A stretch of DNA of 64,000 nt from the NCBI GenBank assembly GCA_905250025.1, contig CAJNOJ010000027.1, positions 372,001-436,000 on the forward strand, in the 5' to 3' direction. The translations under genes and the position numbers were made by a program. The notes beneath the pieces are model-generated. The model was not told where the DNA came from. It worked only from the letters and a program-made list of their open reading frames with translations, and made no database searches. Positions 25,587-36,477 of this stretch are shown piece after piece (within the stretch, counting starts at the first letter, position 1; the number at the start of each line of letters is the position of its first letter). The stretch is from Adineta ricciae. Its lineage: Eukaryota; Rotifera; Eurotatoria; Adinetida; Adinetidae.

Positions 25587-26197
25587 TCGAAGTCAATTTA
25601 GTCGTCTCAGAATAAATGAAGATGCAAAGAATTTTTTCTTATTATTATTCTCATCCTTATACTGTGTGATAAGAGAGCAAAGACGGAGAAAAGGATAAAA
25701 TTAAAAAGGAAATAAACGTACTCTAACTTGATTTGGTAGACATTGTCAGAAGACAATCTAATGACAAGGTTCTCCTCTGACAAACTATTAATTGTCACAT
25801 TTGACAACGAGAGACAAAAAAAATAGCGACATTAGTCAATCGCATCAACGATTATATAGATGGTTATGTGTTCCAATTAGATTAGAAAATTAAGGTAGTT
25901 TGGTCAATTAGATTTTTGACAAATATTTGTGTCGATAGAAAAAAAAAAGGAAGAACATAATCCATGTCACTAAGAATGGTCATAAAAGATGAAAAATAGC
26001 AATAAACATCGCAAAATATTCGTTCGATTCATGAGCAATATCTTACACCCGTTAAGATGACGATGTTACTAAGTATTTCATTCGATGAAGTGAGATTGGA
26101 AACAATAGGAAATCAATTCGTATGCGCCATTTCGAGTGCTTCAACATAGATCACATTTGTGTGCTATTGTTCACTAACTATCAGATTCTTCATTTCG
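25587..26197. other. intergenic region, no gene seen
   Basis: About 600 nt of AT-rich sequence between two minus-strand genes. A short frame near 25607-25807 looks incidental. It might contain further exons of the neighbouring Ser-rich gene but none could be placed. Confidence 0.35.
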
Positions 26198-26727
26198 TTA
26201 ATGACTAAGTACGACGCTTATCAACAATAAGAAACGGAAATGATACTTTACCATTGCATTAGATCGATGTTTATTATCACTATTAGTCGGTCCATTATGA
26301 GATGAAAAAAGCGTTGCGATAACGTCATTCATATTGTCAACCGATGATCGTCGGCCACCTAGGATTTCATCTGTTGTCGTTGTTGTATAACTTGATTGAC
26401 GCTTAGAAATCGAAGTTGATTGCCCTTTGCTGGTTAATCGCTGTTTTCGTGGTCCACCACTTGAACGACGCGCGGAAGTTTTTCGTTCGCTTAAGAACGC
26501 AGTTGCGATATTAGCTAATGATACAGGACGATTTGTTATGCCCGACGAAGGATCGATACTCCCTCCGCTGGTTCTAAAGAAAAAGTCATTTCTTTTTTTA
26601 TGAACAAAACAGTACACTGATTGTGATTTATAATTTCCGATGATGAATGAGAACGATGTCGACTTCTCCTGTAAATTGTGTAGATAACAAACATAGAAGT
26701 AATATTTGTCGAACTCGACTTTTCCAT
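26198..26727 (-). CDS. Ser/Arg-rich protein of unknown function, model tentative
   Basis: A minus-strand reading frame rich in Ser, Thr, Arg and Lys (ASLANIATAF-like segment, KTSARRSSGGPRKQR, then EILGGRRSSVDNMNDVIATL). A likely first exon begins at 26727 (MEKSSSTNITS) and joins across an intron of roughly 145 nt ending at the acceptor near 26574. A possible donor at about 26252 follows RSNAM, so the true 3' end may lie further left and the gene might even continue toward the TMEM272-like locus. Several RxxS sites suggest kinase targets. No known domain recognised. Confidence 0.35.
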
Positions 26728-29700
26728 GAGAAATGAAGAGAAAAAAGGACGTCTAGTCCCTCTTATTTTTTTATTATTTCACTTTATAGTTGAACTGATA
26801 TTAAAGACAGCTAAGTTGGTATTATATTCTGTGAAGCTTTTACTATTTATCTTCAAGAATTGTGTTTTGACAAAAGTGAATCAAGGCTGTGCTCTTTGTT
26901 CTCAATCTAATCGCTCAATTACGGCTTTAATTCAATTCATTCTGAATTTCTCGATATAACTAACAATAAACCGAAAGCTTAAAGAAATGAAATGTACTAA
27001 GAACGAAAACTATCGTTTATCTCTTACAATAAATAATCTAGTCGGGTACCGAATCTGCGTATAAATACATTTCATCGCTGGCCTCTTTTCTTTGTATTTC
27101 TCATCTATATAGCTTTGCTCAAATAATTATCACCTAAGCGTCTGCGCATTCTTTAAAAAAAAAGTGTCGTTTCACACGTACTTCACTTACGAGTTTGTTC
27201 GGACAATGTTTTCTACAAATTATATCATTATTTCTTAATGTTATTATTCAACGAGAAAAGAAAAGTTAGAAAACAACACTTGAGAATATTTTTCTTTTCG
27301 CTCCTAGTATTTCTAATCGATATTTACTCAAGATAAATACATTTTAATAACAAACTAGAATGTGTAGAAACATGGCACATACCCACTATATATTGAACCA
27401 AATTGACGTGACATTCTAAGCACTTCTAAAAACACAAAAAGCTAGACATATGTCAATGAGTGTTGAAATTGGAATACGAGTCAAACAATTGCATTGTAAA
27501 GAACCAAATTGCCAGATTATCTGTTACTCATCTGTATATTCTTTCTCCCTTTCAAATCGTCTTTTATTTGTTTTCTTCTACTCAGCTTTTCCTTTCTTTC
27601 TTTTCTTCGTCGTTTCCTATGCCATTCCGAACGATGATAATAATGATAATTTTCGGTTTCCTTCGACTCGTATATCTATCGGATTTAATGAACGAAGGCA
27701 AACTTTAGCTCGAAGCCAAAGTTAACTAGACGTCATGAAATTGGTAAATAGATATATATATATATATATACATGTTCGTTCTTTTTCTTCTCTCTATTCC
27801 AAAATGACAAGCATAGGAAACATGTCGATTGACATCCGTGATGACGAATCATTAAATAACAACCGCTATGATCCCTAAATGAGTTTTTTATTTTAATTTC
27901 GCTTATTCAAGCTTCAACAGTTCTTTTCCATCTATTATTGATTGAAACAAATTAGTCAACTAGAAATCGATGTTCTCCAGTCGATACATGGCCCATTGGA
28001 ACTACTTATTTGTCGAATATTCTTACCTTGATGTAGTATTCTTCTACTCGATAATTCATACACACCAGTGAATAGCAGAATATCAATTGGATTCTATCAA
28101 GTATCAAGAATAAATATTCTCAGTCGTTTGGAAATCGACCTTATTTGTACTGTTCGACTTTGTCTATGGACTTCGGTGTCATATACTAATGAAATAAGTC
28201 TACCTTATTGTTTAATGTTTGATAAATGAGCTTTTTAAAGCATTTGATCATTGAATGTATCAGTTTCAAGCAGATTGGTTTCGAGAAGACATGAAAGAGT
28301 ATATCTGATCAGAACATGCCATGCGTATACGTCAGTCTTCTTCGACAACAGCATCGTACGCATATGAACATTTTGATGGCTTCGTAAAAACTATCGGGAA
28401 TGAACTGTAATGTAAAAGTATAAGAGATATTTTCTTGACAGAGTAATTAAACTTATCGAAGAAACGTATTGTAATTAATATTTTTCAAGTATGCGACTGA
28501 TAGTTGTCATGATCTGAATGTCATTTATTTCGCGTAGTCTTCTTCATGATCAGCATGGAACTGAATGCAGTTAAAGACAAAGAATGACATCCAATACAGT
28601 AGAGCTATAGGTTGTTTGATTGATTATATGTTTTGACGAAGCGGCGAGTACATTCTTAAATGCTATCTGTAGTTTCCCTTATTGAAAAATTCCTAATTTG
28701 TGTTTAATTAGCTCGCAGAAGGAGTGGATTCATGTAATTGTGGTGCCAAAATGTTTTTGAACAGTTACTGAAAATTCCTTGGTCGGTGAGAGTGCTTCAC
28801 TCATATCCTGTCATTGGTGATTTAATTGGATGGATTTGAGACGAACAATTTGACACGAAAACGGCAAATTCGCGTAAAATTGCTGCGCGCCTGGTTTTCC
28901 TTGCGAATGAGAGAAATATCACCATTACTTTCGTCGTTTCTTGTTCTGAACGAAAGGAAAACACGAAACATATGGGTGTTTTTTTAAGCAAATTCGTGTG
29001 AAAGCATAAGTTCTCTTTTCAGAGGAATTGTTTGTTTGAGATTAATGGAAAGTTTCTACTGACTCGATCCTTGTTGTCTGTTTCAATTGAGAATTCAGAT
29101 TGCTTCTTTGTTCTGCGCTATGCGATTTATGATTTAAGTATTCGGATCCAAAAAATCGAAATTTGCCGATGAAATAAAACTAAGCCTTCGACATATAACA
29201 GTCGGTATACTAGCTAGTAGCTAAACTGCTCTTCTTCATTCATTTCATGTTGTCGCTCGCAATGAGACTGCGACATAGTCATTAAAAATAGACAACATGC
29301 CATGGAATGTATATTATCTTTCTGTCAAAATGAATTTTTTCATGTTAGCATTGTGTACCATGCTTGGAGCGACTATTACATAGCACTATACATAATCTTC
29401 CAGCACCTCTCAGGTGTACTGATAAATGCTAAAGATACGTTACTCGCAGCAAATTGAATAAAATTATTTTCGAAGCCGAACAAATGTTAGGTCGATATGC
29501 TCATTACTTCAACGATCGTTGTTTGAACGTGTTGAAGTTTTGCAGATCAATTGTCTTATCTACCAGTTTTTCATACATGTCTGCTTTCTAGAAAAGATTA
29601 ATCAGTGACAAAAATAAACTGATGAGCTTTTCTGGAACAACACAAACCGACCATCTATTAACTCCAATACTTGTGTTGGCGGAAAAGATAACAGTGGTTG

Positions 29701-31700
29701 TGCACTGATACCTCTGAGCAGTGTGAGTGCATCATGTTCTATAGGATGCGGTTGGTAAATTACTTTTTAGGACAAACCATATGCGCAAACTACTAGCAAC
29801 AACTATTGTTTTTCTTTTGGTCACTAAAGACTAACTGCGCTATTAATACGTATAATCGTGTTGTTAAAATTACATTTGAAAACAATTTCACATTCATTTA
29901 GATTATTCCAATTTTTTAAATAGAATCTTCACGTGGCTAATTGATCACATACAAAAACTACCAAGTGTCACCATTACAAGAAATTGTAAGGCAAACAATA
30001 TCTTGTTCAATCTCAATTCAAGACGATGGTAATGTTTCTTGCAATAGCTAATAATCAAGCAAACTTCTTGTAAACGATCTATTGTATGGATGTGAAATTT
30101 ATTGTTCAAGATTCAATGATTTCTTCCAACATGAAAACACACGCATGGTCGTGTGTGCGTAAGTATCGCATATGAAGCTGATCGAAGAAACATATGCAAC
30201 AGGAAAATTACACACATATCACTATATTTTGTTGCAATTTTTCATAAATAATTCTATTAATAAATGAGATTAGTATCAAATCGGTTTGAAATACAGAAAT
30301 TATGTTCAGCTCAGTGAACAAATGACAATTTCCTCTCCGGATTTCATGAACTATATGAAAAAAACTCGATTGACAAAAACATCTGTCGAAAGAACTCTCA
30401 CCCCAGTACAAATATAAAGAAGAAGTACTTGCGAGATAAGATATTTGATACTTATCAGCACTACATTGAAGTTCTGAATGAATTCAAGTACGAAACAGCT
30501 GTATAGCGAAGAACTTCACCGTCATTAGTTAAACCAAACACGACGATATCTCAAACATGATATTGATATGTTTTTCATATGATGAGACAATCGTAGACAA
30601 ATGATGCAATGTCATTGTTTTCGATATTTCTCTTTTTTCAAAAGCAATGCGAGGGCAAATATAAGGTTAAAAGTGAGGCGATACTTTTTTATCTCTTGTA
30701 CATAAAGACGATCACATGACAGAGAAAGAGGCTTGGTATATGTCGAATATTATTTCGTTAACAAAGAACGAACTCAAACATTTCTTATCAGAAGACATGT
30801 TGGACTTTATCATTTATTAAATACTAACCAAACAAAAACAAGATGTAATAACCAGATTAAAAGGCACGTGCATACTTTTTAACAATGCCTTTCAATATTT
30901 TCTCATAAAACACTCCCCCTTTTTTCGTGGCCTTGACGAACTTATCTTTCATTTAGTACAAAAATGTCGTCACCCCTTATCGATGTAATCATGAAAACAG
31001 ACAAATTCAAATAAATTTAATCGATTACTGATTGATAAAATTACGCGTGCAACTGTCCTATTTTCGAAGATCCGAATTCGTATGTTACTTGGAATGTTCG
31101 TCAAGCGTTGCTACTACTAGGTCGATCATCATGAGAGTTCTTGTATAAAATTAACATAAATTTTCTTTTTGAAAGAAAAGTCGTACGATAAAAATATCAT
31201 ATGACATGATTAGGTTAATATAACTGTCATCAATAAAACATCGCATCTACTTTGCGCGTGCTTCGTTGGCAAGAAATCTTGCCTCGATCGGTTATGTCCG
31301 CAAAAATACCATGAATTTATGGTTTATTTTTTGCGCGCAACTCTATGAGTAATAAGCACAGCAAATTCGCTTGCTTGTCGCTTCTTACATGTTGGCAGAA
31401 AAGAAAAAACACGGACTTGGTTCTCTACCTCGCTAACACCACATACAACGCCATAACATCATATGATTGCAAAGAACGACAAAACATGGTAAAGTATATG
31501 TCTTACCATTCGCTGAGCGTGTGATTCTGAGCAAGAACGCACATATCAGCTGACTAAGAGAACGAAGCTAGCTGATCACATGAGCATCATGAATACAATA
31601 GACTTTAAAGAAATGCATCATTCTACGACCAGCCTCCTCTCCCTCCTCTCTTGCTGTCAGTGCACGCACACCCCTCGTGCTTCTAATGTCTCTGGCCAAG
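26728..31700. other. 5-kb gene-free stretch
   Basis: I find no sustained coding frame with consistent splice sites, no tRNA, no terminal repeats and no transposase or reverse-transcriptase motif. Sequence is AT-rich but not simple repeat apart from an AT run at 27752. The few frames over 60 codons on either strand have unlike-protein composition. It is several times longer than the other spacers. It could hold noncoding RNA, distal regulatory DNA or decayed sequence. Confidence 0.5.
27752..27771. repeat. AT dinucleotide microsatellite
   Basis: Ten uninterrupted AT units ahead of CATG. Confidence 0.8.
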
Positions 31701-31708
31701 TATATATA
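31701..31708 (+). promoter_or_regulatory. TATA box of HDHD5 gene
   Basis: TATATATA lies about 125 nt before the HDHD5 start codon, implying a leader of roughly 100 nt. Confidence 0.5.
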
Positions 31709-31828
31709 GAGCTTAGAAATCCGCTCATTCATATTTATTAAAAAAAACACGTCCTTGTTTGCTACAACAAACTATCTGGTCTATCGATCACATCTGCAAC
31801 CCGTTATTGAAAGCCAACTATTTCAAGA

Positions 31829-33273
31829 ATGAAAACGGTAGATAAAGCAATTGCATTCAATCTTTGTATAACTATATTTTGCTTCTTAATAGCCAAATTT
31901 CGCCTGTCTTTTTGATATTGATGGTGTCATTACCAAAGGCCCGAATTTTATTACCGTTGCCAAACCGGCCATTCAAAAATTGATTCAACTCAAAGTGTCA
32001 GTTGTCTTTGTATCCAATACATGTATGCTCGAAGCAGATAAGGCCAAACAATTGTCCGTCGTACTCGGTGTCACAGTGAGTTGATAACTCGTGATTTCTA
32101 TCCTCGTCATTAACAATGCCTACTATAGATTCACCCAGAACAAGTTGTGCTTGCTCAAACACCAATGCGCTCATTGACTGAATATCATAACAAGCATGTT
32201 CTTATATCTGGACAAGGACCTATTGAAGAAATCGGCCGAACGTATGTGTTACTATTGAATTTCAATAGTAATATTTTTCTTTCTTACTTTAAAGGCTTGG
32301 CTTCAAAAGTATGACAACTATTGAAAAAGTTTGCACAGCCTTTCCAGAATTGGATATGGTCAATCATTTGAATCGAGTTCAGCTAGTAAGTAGAAAAGAT
32401 TGCGGACGTTAAAAAATGAATATTTCATCACGTTATTTATAGAGTGAAATGATTAAAACACAAGGTCTCGTCCGCGATGAAAATTTCCGTCCTATTGACG
32501 GTAAGTTTATTCCTTTGGTTTTGAATCAATATATTTATTATCTTTCTAAATAAAAGGTATTGTTTTACTCGGTGAACCAGTCCAATGGGAACGTTCATTA
32601 CAAGTCATAACTGACCTTCTTCTAACTGATGGCAATCCAGGCGTCATCCCTGATGATTGCAATCTTGATCGAGATCATATTCCAATCATTGCTTGTAACC
32701 GAGATTTGGTATTCAAGGCAGCAGCTGATTTGCCACGATTTGGTCATGGGGCCTTCCTCACGTGTTTGGAAGCATTGTATAGAGTACGAAAAGAACGTTC
32801 TCTTCTCAATCTGAATGACATATTCTTCTCTTTTCATTTAGAATCTAAGTGGAAATGATCTCAAATACACATCCTTTGTTGGTAAACCATTCGAAATATC
32901 CTATCAGTATGCTGAAATGGTCGCGAATAAAATTGCCTTGGCTAATGGTCAACCAAAAATCGAGAAGATCTACTTCATAGGTGATAATCCTGATGTAGAT
33001 ATTGTCGGAGCCAATATGTACAATCATTTGTTACAACAAGCAATGAATATCAAAGGAAGTATCAGTGGTTACAGTTTACTTACTGATACGAAATTTCTAA
33101 GTGCAACATCATGCGAATCCATTCTTGTATGCACCGGTGTTTATGATCCAAATAAACAAAAACTCGATGGCAAAATTCCATGGAAAGTGCCCACAACAAT
33201 TGAACAAGATGTTTTAGAAGGCATCAAATATATTCTTGCCAAAGAAGGCTTGCCATGGGCAATCGGTTCTTAA
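31829..33273 (+). CDS. HDHD5: HDHD5 (CECR5-like) HAD-superfamily hydrolase
   Basis: Mitochondrial-type HAD protein of the CECR5 family (subclass IIA, NagD-like cap); substrate unknown. The tiny first exon 31829-31837 (Met-Lys-Thr) joins at 31893 to PNFACLFDIDGVITKG, motif I with both Asp. Then VVFVSNTCMLEADKA (motif II), VVLAQTPMRSLTEYHNKHVL, VSGQGP-like ISGQGPIEE, GIVLLGEPVQWERSLQV, LPRFGHGAFLTCLEALY, GKPFEISYQYAE, and motif IV YFIGDNPDVDIVGAN. The C terminus has ILVCTGVYDP and ends PWAIGS. At least six introns of about 50 nt. The order matches animal HDHD5 closely. The short first exon is the weakest part: the mitochondrial targeting segment of other HDHD5 proteins is missing, so an upstream exon is possible. 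Confidence 0.87.
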
Positions 33274-33439
33274 AAGCACGAATGCGTTATAAAAGTAATA
33301 TTTGTTCACCATGCATATGTATATAGAACCCGTGTCAGATTTAGTTTTATATATCATTCTTTGCTGATCCGCTTATTGTCTTGTTTTTCTGTAAATTTTT
33401 TTGTGTGCGTGGCAAATGAACATTTTGTAGATAACTATA

Positions 33440-33445
33440 AATAAA
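33440..33445 (+). terminator. polyadenylation signal of HDHD5
   Basis: AATAAA about 165 nt after the HDHD5 stop, followed by AT-rich sequence. Confidence 0.45.
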
Positions 33446-33581
33446 GATTGTTGCAAACAGCGCTTCATTAGAAATATTTCTTTTATTTATTGTTCTTGTG
33501 CAGTAAAAAGATAACGGACATAAAATACCTGCATTTTTTATTGTCGTCGACCATATGGGATTTGAGAACGAAAACAGACAT

Positions 33582-33655
33582 GGTCCCTTAGCTCAGCTGG
33601 TTAGAGCGCCGTGCTAATAACGCGGAGGTCATGAGTTCGATCCTCATAGGGACCA
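33582..33655 (+). tRNA. tRNA-Ile (AAT), plus-strand copy
   Basis: A 74-nt cloverleaf: acceptor GGTCCCT with AGGGACC, D-arm with TTAGCTCAGCTGG (A box), anticodon AAT in CTAATAA, T-arm GTTCGATCC (B box), discriminator A. A TTTTTT terminator follows at 33660-33665. No intron. Its body is identical to the copy at 62703, as is the AAACC trailer. Confidence 0.96.
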
Positions 33656-33834
33656 AACCTTTTTTACTGATGCAATTACACTTTACTTTTGCTTCGATAC
33701 TTTTTTTGTCAATGACAATACATTGCTAGAAAGCAAATACTACATCGAACGATTACCTGCTTACCTTTATTTTTTTCCGAATAAAGATAATTGCGTAGCA
33801 CTCGTTTTTGAATGTTCACGTAACATCTAACTCG

Positions 33835-33842
33835 TATAAATA
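33835..33842 (+). promoter_or_regulatory. orphan TATA box
   Basis: TATAAATA, identical to the elements before CHP1 and the heat-shock genes. The next 300 nt contain short ATG frames (45 codons from 33959, beginning MNFIFLFYPS) but no convincing gene. Confidence 0.3.
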
Positions 33843-34513
33843 CCATTCATGTGTTCAAGCGTCAACAACTTCGTCGTGTGATTCGACTTCTTACGGCATC
33901 TTCCAAACACGATTCGACGATGATTAACAACAGTAAACGGTATCGAAAAACTGCAACATGAACTTCATATTCCTCTTCTATCCAAGTTGCATATTGAACA
34001 TGATACCTGTTGCCAGTATCACCTATCCATTGCCTGAGACAAGTCAAAGCGGATCTATTCTTGTCATTATGAACTTCACAACATCGTATCATTGAATTAT
34101 CTGAATTTCAATCCTTTTTTCAATAATAATACGATAATCACTTCACCTTATGAATATTTGAGTAAAGATTAGCACACAGTTTTTAGGAATAATCTTTCTG
34201 TTTTGATAGTAGCAGAAGGTACAACTTCCCGAAAATAACATGTTATGCACATTGACTAGGCTTCCTACTAGAGCATAAAATTTGCTGTTTAATCTATCGT
34301 CATTATTATTTGAAATGAGAAAAAAAAACTGCTGAAGATGTTTCTTTCTCAAGCACACTTAGAGTCGAGACCGGAGAATTAAGATTTAGTTTCTTCATCA
34401 TTTTCTTCCACGGAATATAATTGTGACAAATTATTTGCCATTTTTCTCATCCACTATGGCTTAAATTACACTGCTGTTACACTCCTTTATGTGCATACGC
34501 GAACACATACACG

Positions 34514-34532
34514 AGCAAGCAAGCAAGCAAGC
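34514..34532. repeat. AAGC tetranucleotide repeat
   Basis: Four to five tandem AAGC units. Confidence 0.7.
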
Positions 34533-34596
34533 TGTCTCACACTGTCGTGGACGTCGTCGTTATTCTTCACCCTTTCTTTTCCTTTTCACATTTACA

Positions 34597-34611
34597 GTGT
34601 GTGTGTGTGTG
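34597..34611. repeat. GT dinucleotide microsatellite
   Basis: Seven GT units in a C/T-rich region. Confidence 0.7.
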
Positions 34612-34892
34612 CTTCTTCACGTAGACAGACGGAGACGAACGCATACATGACTGCTTTATGTTTAGAAAAAATGCAGCGAGAGAGACATACACGTCATGTT
34701 TGTGCGTTTTCTCCTCTTCACTACTGCCTGACTAGGTCACATTTTTCTCTTGTTCGTTGTTCACTCTAATGAAAGCAAGCAACGATCGTATTTATTCATT
34801 TGTTTTGTGTGTTCAAATTCAGTTGCTTCACTAGCAAGGTGGTCGTTTCTCTCTTATAGATTATTACATTAGTTTCTTCATTTGTCTAAACA

Positions 34893-35384
34893 ATGCCTCG
34901 TGCAGCTTCTGGAACGTCGAAGAAAGCAACCAAAGATCCAAATGCTCCAAAACGACCATTATCAGCATTCTTTCTCTTTTCACAAGATGAACGACCTGAC
35001 ATTAAGAAAAAGAATCCATCCTTGTCTGTTGGAGACATTTCCAAAGAAATCGGTGCACGATGGAAAAAAGTCAGGTAAAAATCAAACTTTCATTCGTCTC
35101 GATTCGGTCTAATAAATTATCTCCTTGTTAGTGATGATGTGAAAAAACGTTATGAACAAAAAGCAGGTGTAGAAAAACAAAAGTACGAACAACGTCTTTC
35201 GGAATACAAAAAGAGTGGTGGCGGTGGCGGTTCACCGGCTAAAGCCACTAAAGGTGCAGCAAAAGCACCAGCCAAGAAATCACCAAAGAAAGCAGCACCG
35301 AAGAAGGGCGCATCGAAAGCAAAGTCATCGGATGAAGACAATGACGACGACGATGACGAAGACGACGATGATGATGAAGATTAA
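34893..35384 (+). CDS. single HMG-box chromatin protein (HMGB/HMG-D like)
   Basis: Non-sequence-specific DNA-bending chromatin protein. Two exons joined over an intron at about 35076-35131 give a product of roughly 145 residues. The single HMG box spans about residues 14-85: DPNAPKRPLSAFFLFSQDER, then SLSVGDISKEIGARWKKV and the KKRYEQKAGVEKQKYEQRL helix. After a Gly-rich hinge comes a Lys/Ala/Pro-rich linker (AAKAPAKKSPKKAAPKKG) and a C-terminal Asp/Glu tail of about 20 residues. Vertebrate HMGB proteins have two boxes plus an acidic tail; this one-box plus acidic-tail layout is like insect HMG-D and SSRP-type tails. The start is the first ATG. The cystine-knot gene follows 318 nt later. Confidence 0.92.
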
Positions 35385-35702
35385 ACGTACGATGCTCAAG
35401 TTCTGAAAAAAAAAATTAATTTCCTTCTCTGTGTGTGTACTATTTGTTGTAGAATGACACATTTGTATGTATGAACTTGTGTGCTTGTCTCTATTTTTTG
35501 TATACAGCTTTGTCCTTTTTTTCTGTGTATTAACATTACTATGTTTGTTCTTGTTGTTGTTTTCACTGGCAAAAGAAATAAATGTGGATGTAGCGAAAAA
35601 AGTTATTAGATGAAGAAAAGATGTTTTATTCTGTGAAAGAGGAAAAGATTAGCTCGTTTTTGAGCTACTTTCTTTCCATATTCTCTTTACTCGTTAAACA
35701 CA

Positions 35703-36077
35703 ATGATATCTATAAATACTCTTATCCTACATTTTGTCTTATGTGCGTTTATATCAACAGATGCAGGCTTGTCGAAGATGGAGTCTTGTGATGTGGAAAT
35801 TTATGCCGAATTATTACCAGTGCAACACTGTCTAACGGCGCCTATGTATATCGAAACAACACGTTGTGATGGTCAATGTTATTCGGAAGAATTGTTAACT
35901 GATGATTTGGATGCAGAGTCTACGGCACAACAACATCATCGTCTAGTAAACTGTTGTTCGCCGAATGTAACCATTCACCGCCAGATTTTAGTTACATGCG
36001 ATGATCAACAACAACGAATCATCCAATACCCTCAGATCACTCGATGTGAGTGCAAATCCTGTCGTGGAAATTGCTAG
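35703..36077 (+). CDS. secreted cystine-knot hormone-like protein (GPA2/GPB5/bursicon type)
   Basis: Intronless 124-residue secreted protein. A hydrophobic signal peptide (ISINTLILHFVLCAF) likely cleaves near residue 21. The rest has a C-terminal cystine-knot pattern: Cys29, Cys43, then CDGQC (55-59, the CxGxC knot motif), a CC pair (84-85), Cys99, and the closing CECKSC (115-120) plus Cys124. An N-glycosylation site NVT is at 88-90. Such spacing fits heterodimeric glycoprotein hormones or bursicon and, less well, DAN/gremlin antagonists. I cannot assign the exact subfamily: loop lengths differ from vertebrate GPA2 and GPB5. If a hormone, its receptor would be an LGR-type GPCR. No partner subunit lies in the window. 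Confidence 0.65.
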   Translation: MISINTLILHFVLCAFISTDAGLSKMESCDVEIYAELLPVQHCLTAPMYIETTRCDGQCYSEELLTDDLDAESTAQQHHRLVNCCSPNVTIHRQILVTCDDQQQRIIQYPQITRCECKSCRGNC

Positions 36078-36477
36078 TATTTAGAGACAAGAAAGAATAT
36101 ACGAATTAGTGAAACATTGCCTTTTCTTCTTTTTCAAAGAGAGCATGAAAAGAAACAACATGTAGAAATTTGCTTTTTTTGTGGGCGAAATACAAATCAT
36201 TAAGCAAAAGGAAAAAAGAAGATTATTAATACAGATACATATGTTCATTTTCTCTCGCCTGCTTCGTACTTTTCCTAAGCGTTCACTCTCGATTAACTAA
36301 CAAGGAAAAAAACAAACAAACATTCTTATGTAACAAAAAAAAAAAACAAGCAAACGAAACAACAATAGCTTTTGTTTTTCTCTCTAAAGAAATCTCCAAC
36401 TATTTTAACGATTATAATATTAAAGAAAAAAAAATAAATGGCTATGATAATCACAGAAATACAAACGTATTCTTTCT
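36078..36477. other. convergent 3' regions of cystine-knot and ZDHHC genes
   Basis: 400 nt, A-rich, with AAATAAA near 36430 and several A-runs. No gene seen. Confidence 0.45.

Larger units (their letters stand above)
33656..34892. other. intergenic region before HMG gene
   Basis: About 1.2 kb. It has a strong TATA-type element at 33835 with no recognised gene after it, two short simple repeats, and a T/C-rich stretch before the HMG gene. Small frames on both strands around 33860-34360 show no family match. Confidence 0.4.

Noticed and set aside
26726..27725. Hydrophobic frames at the start of the gene-free stretch
   Set aside because: Leu/Phe/Ile-rich readings are expected from AT-rich DNA; no splice chain or motif supports them.
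31262..31290. Small inverted repeat GGCAAGAAATCTTGCC as a regulatory RNA hairpin or element end
   Set aside because: A six- to seven-base stem without flanking structure or a partner copy is expected by chance.
33862..34358. Two minus-strand frames that might be exons of a gene
   Set aside because: No recognisable family and no consistent splice pair joining them; kept only as part of the intergenic description.
34491..34769. A 92-codon Thr/Cys/Arg-rich plus-strand frame
   Set aside because: It covers AAGC and GT repeats upstream of the HMG gene and has biased, unlike-protein composition.
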